Positions 1 to 8,892 of a stretch of DNA of 64,000 nt are shown piece after piece. Numbering within the stretch: position 1 is the stretch's first letter; each line of letters begins with the position of its first letter. The notes below the pieces were generated by a model that was not told where the DNA came from, ran no database searches, and worked only from the letters and a program-made list of their open reading frames with translations. Source of the stretch: Microcella sp. Lineage in GTDB: Bacteria; Actinomycetota; Actinomycetes; Actinomycetales; Microbacteriaceae. The translations under genes and the position numbers were made by a program. Location: the NCBI RefSeq assembly GCF_025808395.1, contig NZ_CP075524.1:1736001-1800000 (forward strand), written 5' to 3'.

Positions 1-1313
1 TCGACGAGCTCGTCGACGACGTCGACCGGCACGAAGAGCACCGTCATCTCGGTGAGCGCGTCGACGACGGCGTTGATGCCCTGCCGCGTGAGCGAGGTGA
101 GGCCCAGAATGGCGTCGCGGCCCAGCTCGGTCACGGGCACGCGAACCCCGCCGGCCGCTTCGACCATCATGCGCGCGGCACCCGAGACGACGAAGCGGAT
201 GCCGTTGGGCACTTCGCCCACGTGCTGCACGCGCTCGCCCTCGACATAACGTTCGACGCGCACGCGTCCGGCCAGATCGCGCACGCGCTCGGGCGTGCAG
301 TAGAGCGCCGCGGCGAACTGGATGAGCAGCTCGCGCCGTCGCTCGACCGTGTCGTAGTCGACGTAGTAGTCGCCGTCGAGGTGCAGCCCGGCCCGACGCG
401 CCGCGTACCAGAGCCTGCGCCGAAACTCGGTGAGCGCGTCGTACTCGTCGCCGGGCGTCGGCACCGGCAGGTTGATCTCGTACTCGCCGTCGGCGAAGGT
501 GCCGACACTGGGCGTTGCTCCCGGGGCGAGCTGCGGCTGGTCGGCCGCGGTCTGCGTCATGACGCGGATGACGGTCTCGGGAGGGTCTTCGGTGGCGAAC
601 CGCACCATCGCGCACGCCGTGTATGGCGCGCGCTTGGCGGTGAAGTTGCGAAACGACGAACCAGCGAGCTCGGAGTTCGGCACGATGACGATGCCCGAGA
701 CGGTGCGAATGTGCACGCTGCGCCAGTTGACTTCAACCACGCTGCCCCGCACGTCGCCCACCTGCAGCCAGTCGCCGAGCTGGAAGGGCTGCTCGAACAG
801 CAGCAGCAGGCCAGACAGCACTGAGCCGACGGCGTTCTGCAGCGCGAGGCCGATGACGATCGACCCGATGCCGAGCGCGGTGAAGAGCCCGCCGACGTCG
901 GCGCCCCACACCCAGGAGAAGAGCAGGGCGAGCGAGATGATGATGAGCAGAAACCGCCCGACGTCGATGAAGATCGAGGGCAGCCGATCGCGCCAGGTGC
1001 CCTTGCGCGCGGTGGCGAACAGGGCGACGTTGACACCGTTGATGAGCACGAGAATGACGAGAAAGCCGAGCACGGTCGCGACGATGCGGCTCCACGAGGC
1101 ATCGACCTCGGCTTGGTCGACCTGGCTCAGCAGCACGAGCAGCGCCGCGATCGGGGCGATCCAGTTGCGAATCAGTCGCACGACCCGCTCGGCGGGGTTG
1201 CCGCGCCGCACGAGCGCTTCGAGCACCTCGCTCAGCACGAGCAGCACGATGGGCAGACCGACGATCACGGTGAGCGAGGGCCAGAACCAGCTCTCGTTCC
1301 AGATCTCAGTCAC
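1..1313 (-). CDS. MscS-family channel with C-terminal cyclic-nucleotide-binding-like domain (3' end outside window)
   Basis: Small-conductance mechanosensitive-type channel of the cytoplasmic membrane; 437 codons lie in the window and the reading frame is still open at the left edge. Several membrane helices occupy about residues 10-160. The pore-lining helix is clear in 'GSIVIGLALQNAVGSVLSG', followed by the beta domain ('PFQLGDWLQVGDVRG', 'VPNSELAG'). From about residue 340 comes a CNB/CAP_ED-like domain ('RYVEGERVQHVGEVP', 'RFVVSGAAR'). The overall plan is that of bCNG channels. The phosphate-binding cassette, about residues 398-415 ('ILGLTSLTRQGINAVV'), lacks the usual Gly-Glu pair and Arg, so cAMP binding is uncertain. 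The GTG start at 1313 overlaps the stop of the upstream cyclase gene by 8 nt, so translation is probably coupled. Confidence 0.88.
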   Translation of the reverse strand, partial: MTEIWNESWFWPSLTVIVGLPIVLLVLSEVLEALVRRGNPAERVVRLIRNWIAPIAALLVLLSQVDQAEVDASWSRIVATVLGFLVILVLINGVNVALFATARKGTWRDRLPSIFIDVGRFLLIIISLALLFSWVWGADVGGLFTALGIGSIVIGLALQNAVGSVLSGLLLLFEQPFQLGDWLQVGDVRGSVVEVNWRSVHIRTVSGIVIVPNSELAGSSFRNFTAKRAPYTACAMVRFATEDPPETVIRVMTQTAADQPQLAPGATPSVGTFADGEYEINLPVPTPGDEYDALTEFRRRLWYAARRAGLHLDGDYYVDYDTVERRRELLIQFAAALYCTPERVRDLAGRVRVERYVEGERVQHVGEVPNGIRFVVSGAARMMVEAAGGVRVPVTELGRDAILGLTSLTRQGINAVVDALTEMTVLFVPVDVVDELV

Positions 1314-3471
1314 CGCCGACCAGCCCTTCGACGCGCCAGACCCGCTGCGAGCCCTGCGTCGTGCGCACCTCGCCCACCTCGGTGAGCCGCACCCCATCAG
1401 ACAGCCCTTGCGCAACGCGCTGGGTGACGAAGATGCCCGACTCAGAGCGGTCGGCCTGAATGCGGAACGCCAGGCTCACCGCTTCGCCCCAGAGGTCGTA
1501 GACCATGTGCGCCCTGCCGACGAGCCCGCTCGACGCCGAACCCAGGTCGAGGCCGGCACGCAGCGCGAGCCTCGCCCCCCACTGGGCGCTGAACCGATCG
1601 AGAATGCGCTGCAGCTCGAGCGCGAACTCGACGATGCGCCTGGCGTTGTCGATGCGCGGCACCGTGAGGCCGCTCGACGCGAGGTAGCCCTGCGTCGTCG
1701 TGCGCACGTGCTCGACGCCGATGGCCGCCGCGGCGTCGTCGAACTGCCGCACGAGATCGTTGTAGGCCTCGAGGGTCGCTTCTGAGTCGAGCGCCAGAGT
1801 GAACTCGTCGAACCCGACGACGTCGGCGTAGAGCACGGCGACATCGTCGTGGTCTTCGGCGATCGTGTGCTGGCCTTCGCGATAGCGACGGATGATCGGC
1901 TCGGGCATGAGCGCGCGCAGCAGCGTCTCGCTCTCAGCGCTCTGAGCGTCAAGCAGCTCGGCCTTGACCTGCAGGCTGCGGCTCATGTCGTTGAAGGCCG
2001 AGGCGACGCTCATCATCTCGTCGCTGTTGCCCGCGTCGACCGTCACGCCCGTCTCACCCGCCGCGATGCGCTGCGCCGCGTCGCCGAGGCGGCGCAATGG
2101 CCGCACGAACACGCGGGCCAGCAGCAGCGACAGCACCGAGACGATGAGCGCGAGCACCGCCGACGAGATGACGAGGTTGCGCGTGAACTCTGATACGGGC
2201 GCGAACGCCTCGCCCGTGTCGACCTCGGCGATGACGATCCAGCCGAAGCCGTCGATGTCGACCTGGCCGAAGGCGCTCAGCGTCTCGCGGCCCAGGTAGT
2301 TGGTGGCGATCATGGTGCCTTCGCCGCCGGCGAGCGCAGCGGCCGCTGCCGCCGACCGCACCGGCACGACGTCGAGCGTGCTCTGCCGCACGAGCGCACG
2401 ATCGACGGCGGCGGCAGGCACTCCCGCGCCCGTTGCTGCCGTCGCGAATGCCTCGGCGTCTTCGAGCAGCAGTCGCGAGGGCGACCGCATGAGGCCGTCG
2501 GCGCCGACCAGATAGGTCTCGCCCGTGGCACCGAGCCCGCCCTGGCTCCAGTCGCCGTCAGCCGTCATGACGTTGCTCAACCGTTGAATGGGCAGCTCGA
2601 CGGCCATGGCGCCGACGAGCTCGCCACCCGAACCGATCGGCGTCACCGCCCAGGCCGCGGGCAGGCTGAGCGAGGGGGGATACTCGGCGAAGTCGGTGAA
2701 GGTCACGGCGCCCAACTGGTTGGCGCTCATCGCCGCGCTGTATGAGGTGGCGAGGTTCGAGAACCGGTAGGGCCCGGTGAGCACGTCGGTGCCGAGGTCG
2801 ACGCCCTTGAACGCGCTGTAGACCACGATGCCGTCGGCGTCGATGAGCAAGACGTCTTCGTAGTCGAGCCGCTGAGTCATCGTTCTGAAGTAGTCGTGAT
2901 ACCGCGCGTGCGTCTCAGACCACGCGCTGCCGTCGCCGGCATCATCGACGGCGATGGCCGACGAGAACTCGGTGTGCGGCGCGGTGTAGTGAACGTGCAG
3001 GTAGCGCGCGGCGGCAGAGCTCGGCACGAAGCTCGACACATCGACCGGCCCGCCGGTCGCCTCGGCGAGCGCCGGCCCGAACACCGTCGAGTAGTAGGCG
3101 TCGAGCTCGGCGACCTGCTCGTCGGTGAGCTCTGCGTCGGCGAGTTCGTCGTATCCGGCCGAGAACGCCTGCACGGCGGCGACGACGCTCTCACCTCGAG
3201 CGTGCACTCCGACGGTGTTCTCGATCGTGGTGAAGAGTCTGGCGACTTCGCGCGCCCTCGAGTCGCGCACCTCGACGAGCCGCTCGAAGGCGGCATCGCG
3301 CAGCGAATCGGTCGCGTTGACATAGCCGATCATGCCGACGAGCACGTTCGACGAGAGGCTGACGCCCAAGAGCATGAGCAAGACGGTCGACTGGATGCTC
3401 AGCCCCGCCCGCTGGCGTCGCGCCCGAGCCGCGCGTGCCGCGGGCGGCGACTCATCGACAGCGTGCACCAT
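1306..3471 (-). CDS. Membrane-bound class III adenylate/guanylate cyclase-like sensor (altered active site)
   Basis: A 721-residue sensor. A short cytoplasmic N-terminus precedes TM1 (about 26-50), a large extracytoplasmic Cache-like region (about 52-425, with 'ARYLHVHYTA' and 'DVLLIDADGIVVYS'), TM2 (about 430-450), HAMP (about 450-500), the linker 'LLRALMPEPIIRRYREG', and a class III nucleotide cyclase domain (about 544-715). The first metal Asp is present ('VLYADVVGF'). The second metal Asp is replaced by Gln ('VRTTTQGYLASSG', where 'GD' is normal). The transition-state Asn is Ser, while its Arg is kept ('VSLAFR'). The domain may therefore be weakly active, use another mechanism, or serve as a regulator. 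The gene overlaps the channel gene downstream, suggesting the two form one signalling unit. Confidence 0.88.
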   Translation of the reverse strand: MVHAVDESPPAARAARARRQRAGLSIQSTVLLMLLGVSLSSNVLVGMIGYVNATDSLRDAAFERLVEVRDSRAREVARLFTTIENTVGVHARGESVVAAVQAFSAGYDELADAELTDEQVAELDAYYSTVFGPALAEATGGPVDVSSFVPSSAAARYLHVHYTAPHTEFSSAIAVDDAGDGSAWSETHARYHDYFRTMTQRLDYEDVLLIDADGIVVYSAFKGVDLGTDVLTGPYRFSNLATSYSAAMSANQLGAVTFTDFAEYPPSLSLPAAWAVTPIGSGGELVGAMAVELPIQRLSNVMTADGDWSQGGLGATGETYLVGADGLMRSPSRLLLEDAEAFATAATGAGVPAAAVDRALVRQSTLDVVPVRSAAAAAALAGGEGTMIATNYLGRETLSAFGQVDIDGFGWIVIAEVDTGEAFAPVSEFTRNLVISSAVLALIVSVLSLLLARVFVRPLRRLGDAAQRIAAGETGVTVDAGNSDEMMSVASAFNDMSRSLQVKAELLDAQSAESETLLRALMPEPIIRRYREGQHTIAEDHDDVAVLYADVVGFDEFTLALDSEATLEAYNDLVRQFDDAAAAIGVEHVRTTTQGYLASSGLTVPRIDNARRIVEFALELQRILDRFSAQWGARLALRAGLDLGSASSGLVGRAHMVYDLWGEAVSLAFRIQADRSESGIFVTQRVAQGLSDGVRLTEVGEVRTTQGSQRVWRVEGLVGGD

Positions 3472-3676
3472 GGGCTTCCTCGTGCTCAGTGGACGTCAGG
3501 CGGAGGGCGCGCAGAACGCGCGCGTGGGTTCACAGTACCGGTGCACCACCGGTTCTGGGGAGGGTAGTCGAGAACGCTTCACAGCGGCCGTCAGGAGTTT
3601 TCTGACATTCTGGGGGTCGGTGGCGTCGACGATCCGGCGCCTGAGCCTGCCCTCGCACCCCGACTGGAGCACCCCC

Positions 3677-4348
3677 GTGGCCGAGAACGACACCACTTCT
3701 GACGCCGATCTCACCGTCAAGCAGCAGCGTGAGAAGCGCCGCGCTGAGAAGGTCGCCGCCCTCAAGAAGAAGCAAGAGCGCGAGAAGCGCAACCGCATGA
3801 TCGGCATCGTCGCGGCCTCGATGGCCGGTCTGCTCATCGTCGGCACGCTCGTGACGATCGTCGTCACGTCGGCAACGCCCCCGCGCGACCCCGCCGCGAT
3901 CGAGATCGAGGGCCTGCAGACGTTCGATTCGCTCGAGGCCGTGCACGTGCAGAGCGCCGTCGAGTACACCATGACTCCCCCGGCGGGCGGCCCGCACAAC
4001 CCCAGCTGGCTGAATTGCGGCATCTACGAGCAAGAGGTGCCGGCCGAGTACGCCGTGCACTCTCTCGAGCACGGTGCGGTGTGGGTCACCTACGACCCCG
4101 AACTCGTGAGCGGCGGCGACCTCGACGCGCTGCGCCGCGCGATGCCGAGCACCTACATCATCTTGTCGCCGTTCTCTGGTCTGCCCGCACCGGTGGTCGC
4201 GAGCGCATGGGGTTCGCAGGTCGCCCTCGATGGCGTCGACGACCCGCGCTTGAACGACTTCATCGTCAAGTTCCGCTTGTCTCCTGACGCCCCCGAGCCG
4301 GGCGCGCTCTGCAGCCAGTCGCTCGACGGGCCCGGCAAGATCTCGTGA
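3677..4348 (+). CDS. DUF3105 membrane-anchored protein
   Basis: A 223-aa protein with a charged, Lys/Glu-rich N-terminus (residues 1-43), a single membrane helix (about 44-66, 'MIGIVAASMAGLLIVGT'), and an outside domain with the DUF3105 signature ('NCGIYEQEVPAEYAVHSLEH', 'GAVWVTYDP') and two Cys residues. The GTG at 3677 was chosen because GGAG lies 7 nt upstream; the frame is open further upstream but without a good start. The GTGA overlap with the next gene (DUF305) indicates translational coupling. DUF3105 and DUF305 genes are often paired in actinobacteria. No enzymatic role is established; an extracytoplasmic metal-related role is a guess from the partner's His residues. Confidence 0.85.
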   Translation: MAENDTTSDADLTVKQQREKRRAEKVAALKKKQEREKRNRMIGIVAASMAGLLIVGTLVTIVVTSATPPRDPAAIEIEGLQTFDSLEAVHVQSAVEYTMTPPAGGPHNPSWLNCGIYEQEVPAEYAVHSLEHGAVWVTYDPELVSGGDLDALRRAMPSTYIILSPFSGLPAPVVASAWGSQVALDGVDDPRLNDFIVKFRLSPDAPEPGALCSQSLDGPGKIS

Positions 4349-5004
4349 CCGTGACGACGCCCCCGGCCCCGGCGGGGCGCGCACGCGTGGTCGTCGCGGT
4401 CGGTCTGCTCGTGCTCGTGGCGCTCGTCGTCGGTGTGCTCGTCGGGCGGGTCACCTCACCCGGAACCCCGATGCCCACCGAGTCGAGCGCCGAGGCGGGC
4501 TTCGCTCGCGATATGCAGGTGCATCACGCGCAGGCCGTCGAGATGGCGCTGCTGGTGCGCGACCGCACCGACGACCCCGAGATCAGGCTGCTCGCCCTCG
4601 ACATCGCCACGGCGCAGACGCAGCAGCAGGGGCAGATGTTCGCCTGGCTCGTCATGTGGGGGCTGCCCCAGACCAGCAGCGCGCCCGAGATGGAGTGGCT
4701 CTCGCGCCCCGTCATCGACGGCTCTGCCGGGCACGGCGGGCACGACTCGCACACCCCGGGCGAGCCCATGCCCGGTGTGGCGACCTTCGAGCAGATGCAG
4801 GCGCTGCAGAACGCGACCGGGGTCGACGCCGAACGCCTCTTTCTCGAGCTCATGATCGCCCACCACATCGGCGGGGTCGACATGGCCGAAGCCGTGCTCG
4901 CACGCAGCACTCACCCGCTCGTCACGCCTCTGGCGCGGGGCATGGTGCAGTTGCAGGCGAAAGAGATCGGCTACATGGAAGAGCTGCTCGCCGACCGGTC
5001 GTAG
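4345..5004 (+). CDS. DUF305 (CopM-like, ferritin-like fold) exported protein
   Basis: A 219-aa protein: one N-terminal membrane anchor (about 12-36), then two DUF305 repeats, each with a His/Met-rich helix ('MQVHHAQAVEMA' and 'LMIAHHIGGVDMAEA'), joined by a His-rich stretch ('HGGHDSHTPG'). Some family members bind copper or silver, and the His/Met pattern here fits metal binding outside the cell. Its GTG start overlaps the stop of the DUF3105 gene by 4 nt. The 3' end runs 34 nt into the convergent ABC exporter gene. Function in this organism is inferred only from the family. Confidence 0.87.
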   Translation: MTVTTPPAPAGRARVVVAVGLLVLVALVVGVLVGRVTSPGTPMPTESSAEAGFARDMQVHHAQAVEMALLVRDRTDDPEIRLLALDIATAQTQQQGQMFAWLVMWGLPQTSSAPEMEWLSRPVIDGSAGHGGHDSHTPGEPMPGVATFEQMQALQNATGVDAERLFLELMIAHHIGGVDMAEAVLARSTHPLVTPLARGMVQLQAKEIGYMEELLADRS

Positions 5005-6848
5005 TCTGCCGACTGCTGCACGACGAGCCGCGCATAGACTCCGCTGAGAGCGACGAGCTCTGCGTGCGTGCCCGATTCGACGATGCGGCCGCCGTCGACG
5101 ACGTTGATCACGTCGGCCGCGCTGATGGTCGAGAGCCGGTGGGCGATGGCGATCGTCGTGCGGCCGCGGCTCGCCGCGTCGAGCGCTGCCTGCACGACGC
5201 GCTCTGAGACAGAGTCGAGGGCGCTCGTGGCTTCGTCGAGAATGAGCACCGGCGGGTCTTTCAGCAGCACCCGCGCGATCGCGACGCGCTGCTTCTCGCC
5301 GCCCGACAGTCGATAGCCGCGTTCTCCGACGATGGTGTCGTAGCGGTCGGGAAAGCTGTCGATGGTGGCGTGGATGCTCGCCGCACGGCACGCGGCCTCG
5401 AGCTCAGCATCCGTCGCCTCGGGCCGCGCGTAGCGCAGATTCTCGGCGATCGACGCGTGAAAGAGGTAGGTCTCTTGGCTGACGATGCCCACGTGATCGA
5501 TGAGGCTCTGCTGGCGCAGCCGGCGCACATCGACCCCTGCCACCTCGACGGTGCCGCCCGAGACGTCGTGCAGTCGTGGCACGAGGTACGAGATCGTGGT
5601 CTTGCCGGCACCCGAGGGCCCCACGAAGGCGACGAACTGGCCGGGCTCGATCGTGAATGACACTCCGTCGAGAGTGGGCGGGCTGTCGGCCGCAGCGTCT
5701 GGGTAGCGAAACGTGACGTTCTCGAAGGCGACCCGGCCGCGGTGGCGCTCGTCGATGTCGCGAGCGTCTGGCGCTTCGACGATCTGCGGCGCCAGATCGA
5801 GATATTCGAAGATGCGGGCGAACAGCGCGCCGCTGGTCTGCAGATCGAGCGCGACCCGCATGAGCCCCATGAGGGGAAAGGTGAGTCGAGCCTGCACCGT
5901 CGTGAAGGCGACGATCGTGCCCGCGGTCACCGAGACCTCCTGCTCGATGAGCCATGCCGCCACAAGGTAGACGACCGCGGGAATCACCGAGAGAAAGACG
6001 TTCACCGTGGCGAAGAACCATTGGCCGCTCATGGCCAGCTGCACTTGCAGTCGCCGCTGCGTGTCGTTCTCGAGCGAGTAGCGCTCGACCTCGCTCTGCT
6101 GCCGGAAGAAGCTTTTCGCGAGCAGGATTCCCGACACGCTCAGCGCCTCTTGCGTGATCGCCGTCATGTCGCTCAGCGACTCTTGGGTCTTGGTCGCGAT
6201 GCGCGCACGCACTTGGCCGACGCGTCGCTGCGCCACGACCAGCACGGGCAGCAGCACGACCGCCACGATCGTGAGCTGCCAGCTCAGCAGCAGCATCGCC
6301 ACGAACGCGGCGATGACCGTGACGGTGTTGCCGATGACGCTCGAGACCGTGTTGCTGAGCACGCCGGCGACCCCGCCGACGTCGTTCTGCAGTCGAGACT
6401 GGATGATGCCGGTCTTCGTGCGGGTGAAGAAGCCGAGCTCCATCGACTGCAGGTGCGCGAAGAGTCGAACGCGCAGGTCGGCCATCACGCTGTTGCCGAT
6501 GCTGGCCGTCAGTCGAGTCTGGGCGATGCCGATGCCCGCCGCGAGCACCCAGAGCGCGAGCATGACGCCGACGATCTGCAGCAGCACCGGAACGTTCGGG
6601 CTGCCCTCCGGCGGAAAGAGGCCCACGTCGAACGCCTGCTGCGTGAGCAGGGGCGGAGCGACGCTGAGCGCTGCCGAGACCAGCACGAGCGCGATCGTGA
6701 TCGTGAGGGCGCCGCGATGAGGCCTGAACAGGGCCGCGATGCGCGGCAGCAGGTCGGGAATGCGCGGCGCATCGGCGTTGGCGGCCCGCTGCGCCTCGGC
6801 GTCTGCGCTCGAGACGCGAGAACCCCGGCGGCCCCCACCCATGCTCAT
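4971..6848 (-). CDS. ABC exporter, fused permease and ATP-binding protein
   Basis: A 625-aa half-transporter. Six membrane helices lie in residues about 45-330, followed by a nucleotide-binding domain with Walker A 'GPSGAGKTT', Q-loop 'VSQETYLF', signature 'LSGGEKQR', Walker B 'VLILDEATSALD' and H-loop 'IAHRLS'. All catalytic residues are present. It probably works as a homodimer exporting a lipid, peptide or drug; the substrate cannot be read from sequence. The start at 6848 is supported by TAGGCT six nt upstream, meaning a leaderless transcript. It is a single-gene unit, convergent with the DUF305 gene. Confidence 0.93.
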   Translation of the reverse strand: MSMGGGRRGSRVSSADAEAQRAANADAPRIPDLLPRIAALFRPHRGALTITIALVLVSAALSVAPPLLTQQAFDVGLFPPEGSPNVPVLLQIVGVMLALWVLAAGIGIAQTRLTASIGNSVMADLRVRLFAHLQSMELGFFTRTKTGIIQSRLQNDVGGVAGVLSNTVSSVIGNTVTVIAAFVAMLLLSWQLTIVAVVLLPVLVVAQRRVGQVRARIATKTQESLSDMTAITQEALSVSGILLAKSFFRQQSEVERYSLENDTQRRLQVQLAMSGQWFFATVNVFLSVIPAVVYLVAAWLIEQEVSVTAGTIVAFTTVQARLTFPLMGLMRVALDLQTSGALFARIFEYLDLAPQIVEAPDARDIDERHRGRVAFENVTFRYPDAAADSPPTLDGVSFTIEPGQFVAFVGPSGAGKTTISYLVPRLHDVSGGTVEVAGVDVRRLRQQSLIDHVGIVSQETYLFHASIAENLRYARPEATDAELEAACRAASIHATIDSFPDRYDTIVGERGYRLSGGEKQRVAIARVLLKDPPVLILDEATSALDSVSERVVQAALDAASRGRTTIAIAHRLSTISAADVINVVDGGRIVESGTHAELVALSGVYARLVVQQSADYDRSASSSSM

Positions 6849-6854
6849 GGACTG

Positions 6855-6860
6855 AGCCTA
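6855..6860 (-). promoter_or_regulatory. -10 box of leaderless promoter for the ABC exporter
   Basis: TAGGCT lies 6 nt before the ATG at 6848, so the transcript would begin at the start codon itself. Confidence 0.55.
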
Positions 6861-6908
6861 GGCGGCACCACCGGGGTTCTCGGTGTCAGCAAGCGCGACG
6901 AGCCGCAC

Positions 6909-7868
6909 TCATCCCTTCGTCGAGCCCGCCAGCAGGCCGCGCACGAAGTAGCGCTGCAGGCTGAAGAACACGATGAGCGGAATGATGAGCGAGATGAACG
7001 CCGCGGCTGGGAGTCGCTCGGTGTTGCGACCGAAGTTGCCGACCAGCTCGGCCAGTCGCTGCGTCAGCGGCGCGACATCGGCTGTGCCGCCCGAGAACAC
7101 GAGCGCCACGAGCAGGTCGTTCCACACCCACAAGAACTGGAAGATGCCGATCGAGGCGAGCGCCGGCAGCGACAGCGGAATGATGATGCGGAAGAAGATC
7201 TGCGTGTGGTTCGCGCCGTCGACTCGAGCCGCTTCGATGACCTCTCCGGGAATCTCGCTGATGAAGTTGTGCAGCAAGAAGATGCACAGCGGCAGACCGA
7301 AGATCGTGTGCGCGATCCACACCGCGGGGAATGTTCCGCTGATGCCGAGAACGTTCGAGAAGATCTGCAGCAGGGGCACGAGTGCCATCTGCAACGGCAC
7401 GATCTGCAGCGCGAACACGAGCACGAAGAGCGGGCCAGCACCGGGAAACTTGATCCAGGCGAAGGCATAGGCGGCCATCGTCGCGAGAGCGATCGGGAAG
7501 ATCGCCGCCGGAATGGCGATGACGAGCGAGTTCACGAAGTACTGGCCCAGGTTCGCCGATGACGCGCCCGAGACCGTCAGCACTTCGAAGTAGTTCTCGA
7601 GCGTGAAGCTCGGACTGACGAAGATGTTCCACCAGCCGTTCGAGCGAATCTCTTGCGGCGTGCGGAACGACGAGACCAGCAGGCCGAACGTCGGGATCGT
7701 CCACAGTGTGGCGATGAGAATGGCCGCCGCCGTCGCCCACGGCGAGGTGAGCTTCTGCTTGACCCGCCGTGACTTGCTCGGCTCGCGCTCGACCTCGGTG
7801 GGGTCGGCGTTCTTCTGGCCGAGCGGGCGATCGAGCTTCTCCTCTGGCCGAGTCGTCGCGTCGCTCAT
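6909..7868 (-). CDS. Carbohydrate ABC transporter permease (MalG type)
   Basis: A 319-aa inner-membrane permease with a charged N-terminal tail (about 1-40) and six helices. The EAA loop that contacts the ATPase is 'EAARVDGANHTQIFFRIIIP'. It forms the channel with the upstream MalF-type permease. The ATG at 7868 has AGGAGAT just upstream and overlaps the preceding stop codon (ATGA). The closest recognisable class is the CUT1 alpha-glucoside/oligosaccharide type. No ATPase gene is in the operon, so a shared MsiK-type ATPase encoded elsewhere is likely. Confidence 0.9.
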   Translation of the reverse strand: MSDATTRPEEKLDRPLGQKNADPTEVEREPSKSRRVKQKLTSPWATAAAILIATLWTIPTFGLLVSSFRTPQEIRSNGWWNIFVSPSFTLENYFEVLTVSGASSANLGQYFVNSLVIAIPAAIFPIALATMAAYAFAWIKFPGAGPLFVLVFALQIVPLQMALVPLLQIFSNVLGISGTFPAVWIAHTIFGLPLCIFLLHNFISEIPGEVIEAARVDGANHTQIFFRIIIPLSLPALASIGIFQFLWVWNDLLVALVFSGGTADVAPLTQRLAELVGNFGRNTERLPAAAFISLIIPLIVFFSLQRYFVRGLLAGSTKG

Positions 7869-8851
7869 CGGATCTCCTTCTGCTTGCGCATGACGCGCAC
7901 GTTGTAGATGACGATCGGCATGACCATGACGAAGAGCACGAGGGCGAGCGCTGAGCCCTGCCCGAACTCTCCTCGGTTGAAGGCCTGCGTGTACATCTCG
8001 TTCGCGACGACCGAGGTGTCGAAGTTGCCGCCGGTCATGGCTCGCACGATGTCGAACACCTTCAGCGTCGCGATCGAGATGGTCGTGACCACCACGACGA
8101 GCGTGCCGCGGATTCCGGGCACCGTCACGTTCCAGAACTGCTGCCAGGGGTTGGCGCCGTCGAGTCTCGATGCTTCGATGATCTCGACCGGCACGCCCTT
8201 GATCGCCGCCGAGAGCAGCACCATGGCGAAACCGGTCTGAATCCACACCATCACGACGATCAAGAAGAACGTGTTCCACGGCGAGTTCTGCAAGAACTGC
8301 TGCGGCTCTTGACCGAGCCACACGAGAATCTGGTTCAAGATGCCGATCTGCTCGCTGAAGCCCACCGCACGGTACTCGTAGACGAAGCGCCAGATGATGC
8401 CGGCGCCGACGAACGAGATGGCCATCGGCATGAAGACGAGCGACTTCAGCACCTTCTCGCCCTTGCTCTTGTCGATGAAGACGGCGTAGGCGAGGCCGAA
8501 GACCGTCGACAGCGTCGGAACGAGCGCCACCCAGATGAGGGTGTTGCCGAGGGTGATGAGGATGGTCGGCTCGGTGAACATCCAGATGTAGTTGTCGAGA
8601 CCGACGAACTCACGGCTGTTGCGGTTGAAGAACGAGATGATCGCCGTGTTGATCGCCGGGTAGATGAGACCGACGGTCAGCAAGATCATCGCCGGGGCGA
8701 GGAAGCCCAGCAGCTGCCAGATATCTCGACCCCGCTTCGGGGCCCGATCGGCAAGGAAGAGTATGAGACCGATGGCCGCAGCGAAGGCGGCGAGGCCTCC
8801 GAACATGACCCCGAATTTCTCGACGAGGTCAGACCAGAATGCCGACGTCAT
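7865..8851 (-). CDS. Carbohydrate ABC transporter permease (MalF type)
   Basis: A 328-aa permease. An N-terminal helix (about 15-35) precedes the usual six-helix core that begins at 'LLGFLAPAMILLTVGLIYP'. The EAA loop is 'EASRLDGANPWQQFWNVTVP'. A good GGAGG site lies 8 nt before the ATG. It follows the binding-protein gene after a 117-nt gap containing a strong hairpin, and is translationally coupled to the second permease. Substrate is probably a glucoside or other oligosaccharide (CUT1 family); the exact sugar is not readable. Confidence 0.9.
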   Translation of the reverse strand: MTSAFWSDLVEKFGVMFGGLAAFAAAIGLILFLADRAPKRGRDIWQLLGFLAPAMILLTVGLIYPAINTAIISFFNRNSREFVGLDNYIWMFTEPTILITLGNTLIWVALVPTLSTVFGLAYAVFIDKSKGEKVLKSLVFMPMAISFVGAGIIWRFVYEYRAVGFSEQIGILNQILVWLGQEPQQFLQNSPWNTFFLIVVMVWIQTGFAMVLLSAAIKGVPVEIIEASRLDGANPWQQFWNVTVPGIRGTLVVVVTTISIATLKVFDIVRAMTGGNFDTSVVANEMYTQAFNRGEFGQGSALALVLFVMVMPIVIYNVRVMRKQKEIR

Positions 8852-8892
8852 GCGTTAAACCTCCGTTGGTTTGAGACACACGCTACCTGACG

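Noticed and set aside
1306..3471. Reading the cyclase/channel pair as a Pycsar-type anti-phage system
   Set aside because: Pycsar cyclases are soluble and use different effectors; here the cyclase has a large outside sensor domain and a MscS pore, and no defence genes are nearby.
5742..7562. A 606-codon open frame on the plus strand opposite the ABC exporter
   Set aside because: Its product is Arg/His/Asp-rich with no recognisable domain, and it lies antisense to two well-supported genes; high GC content creates such frames.
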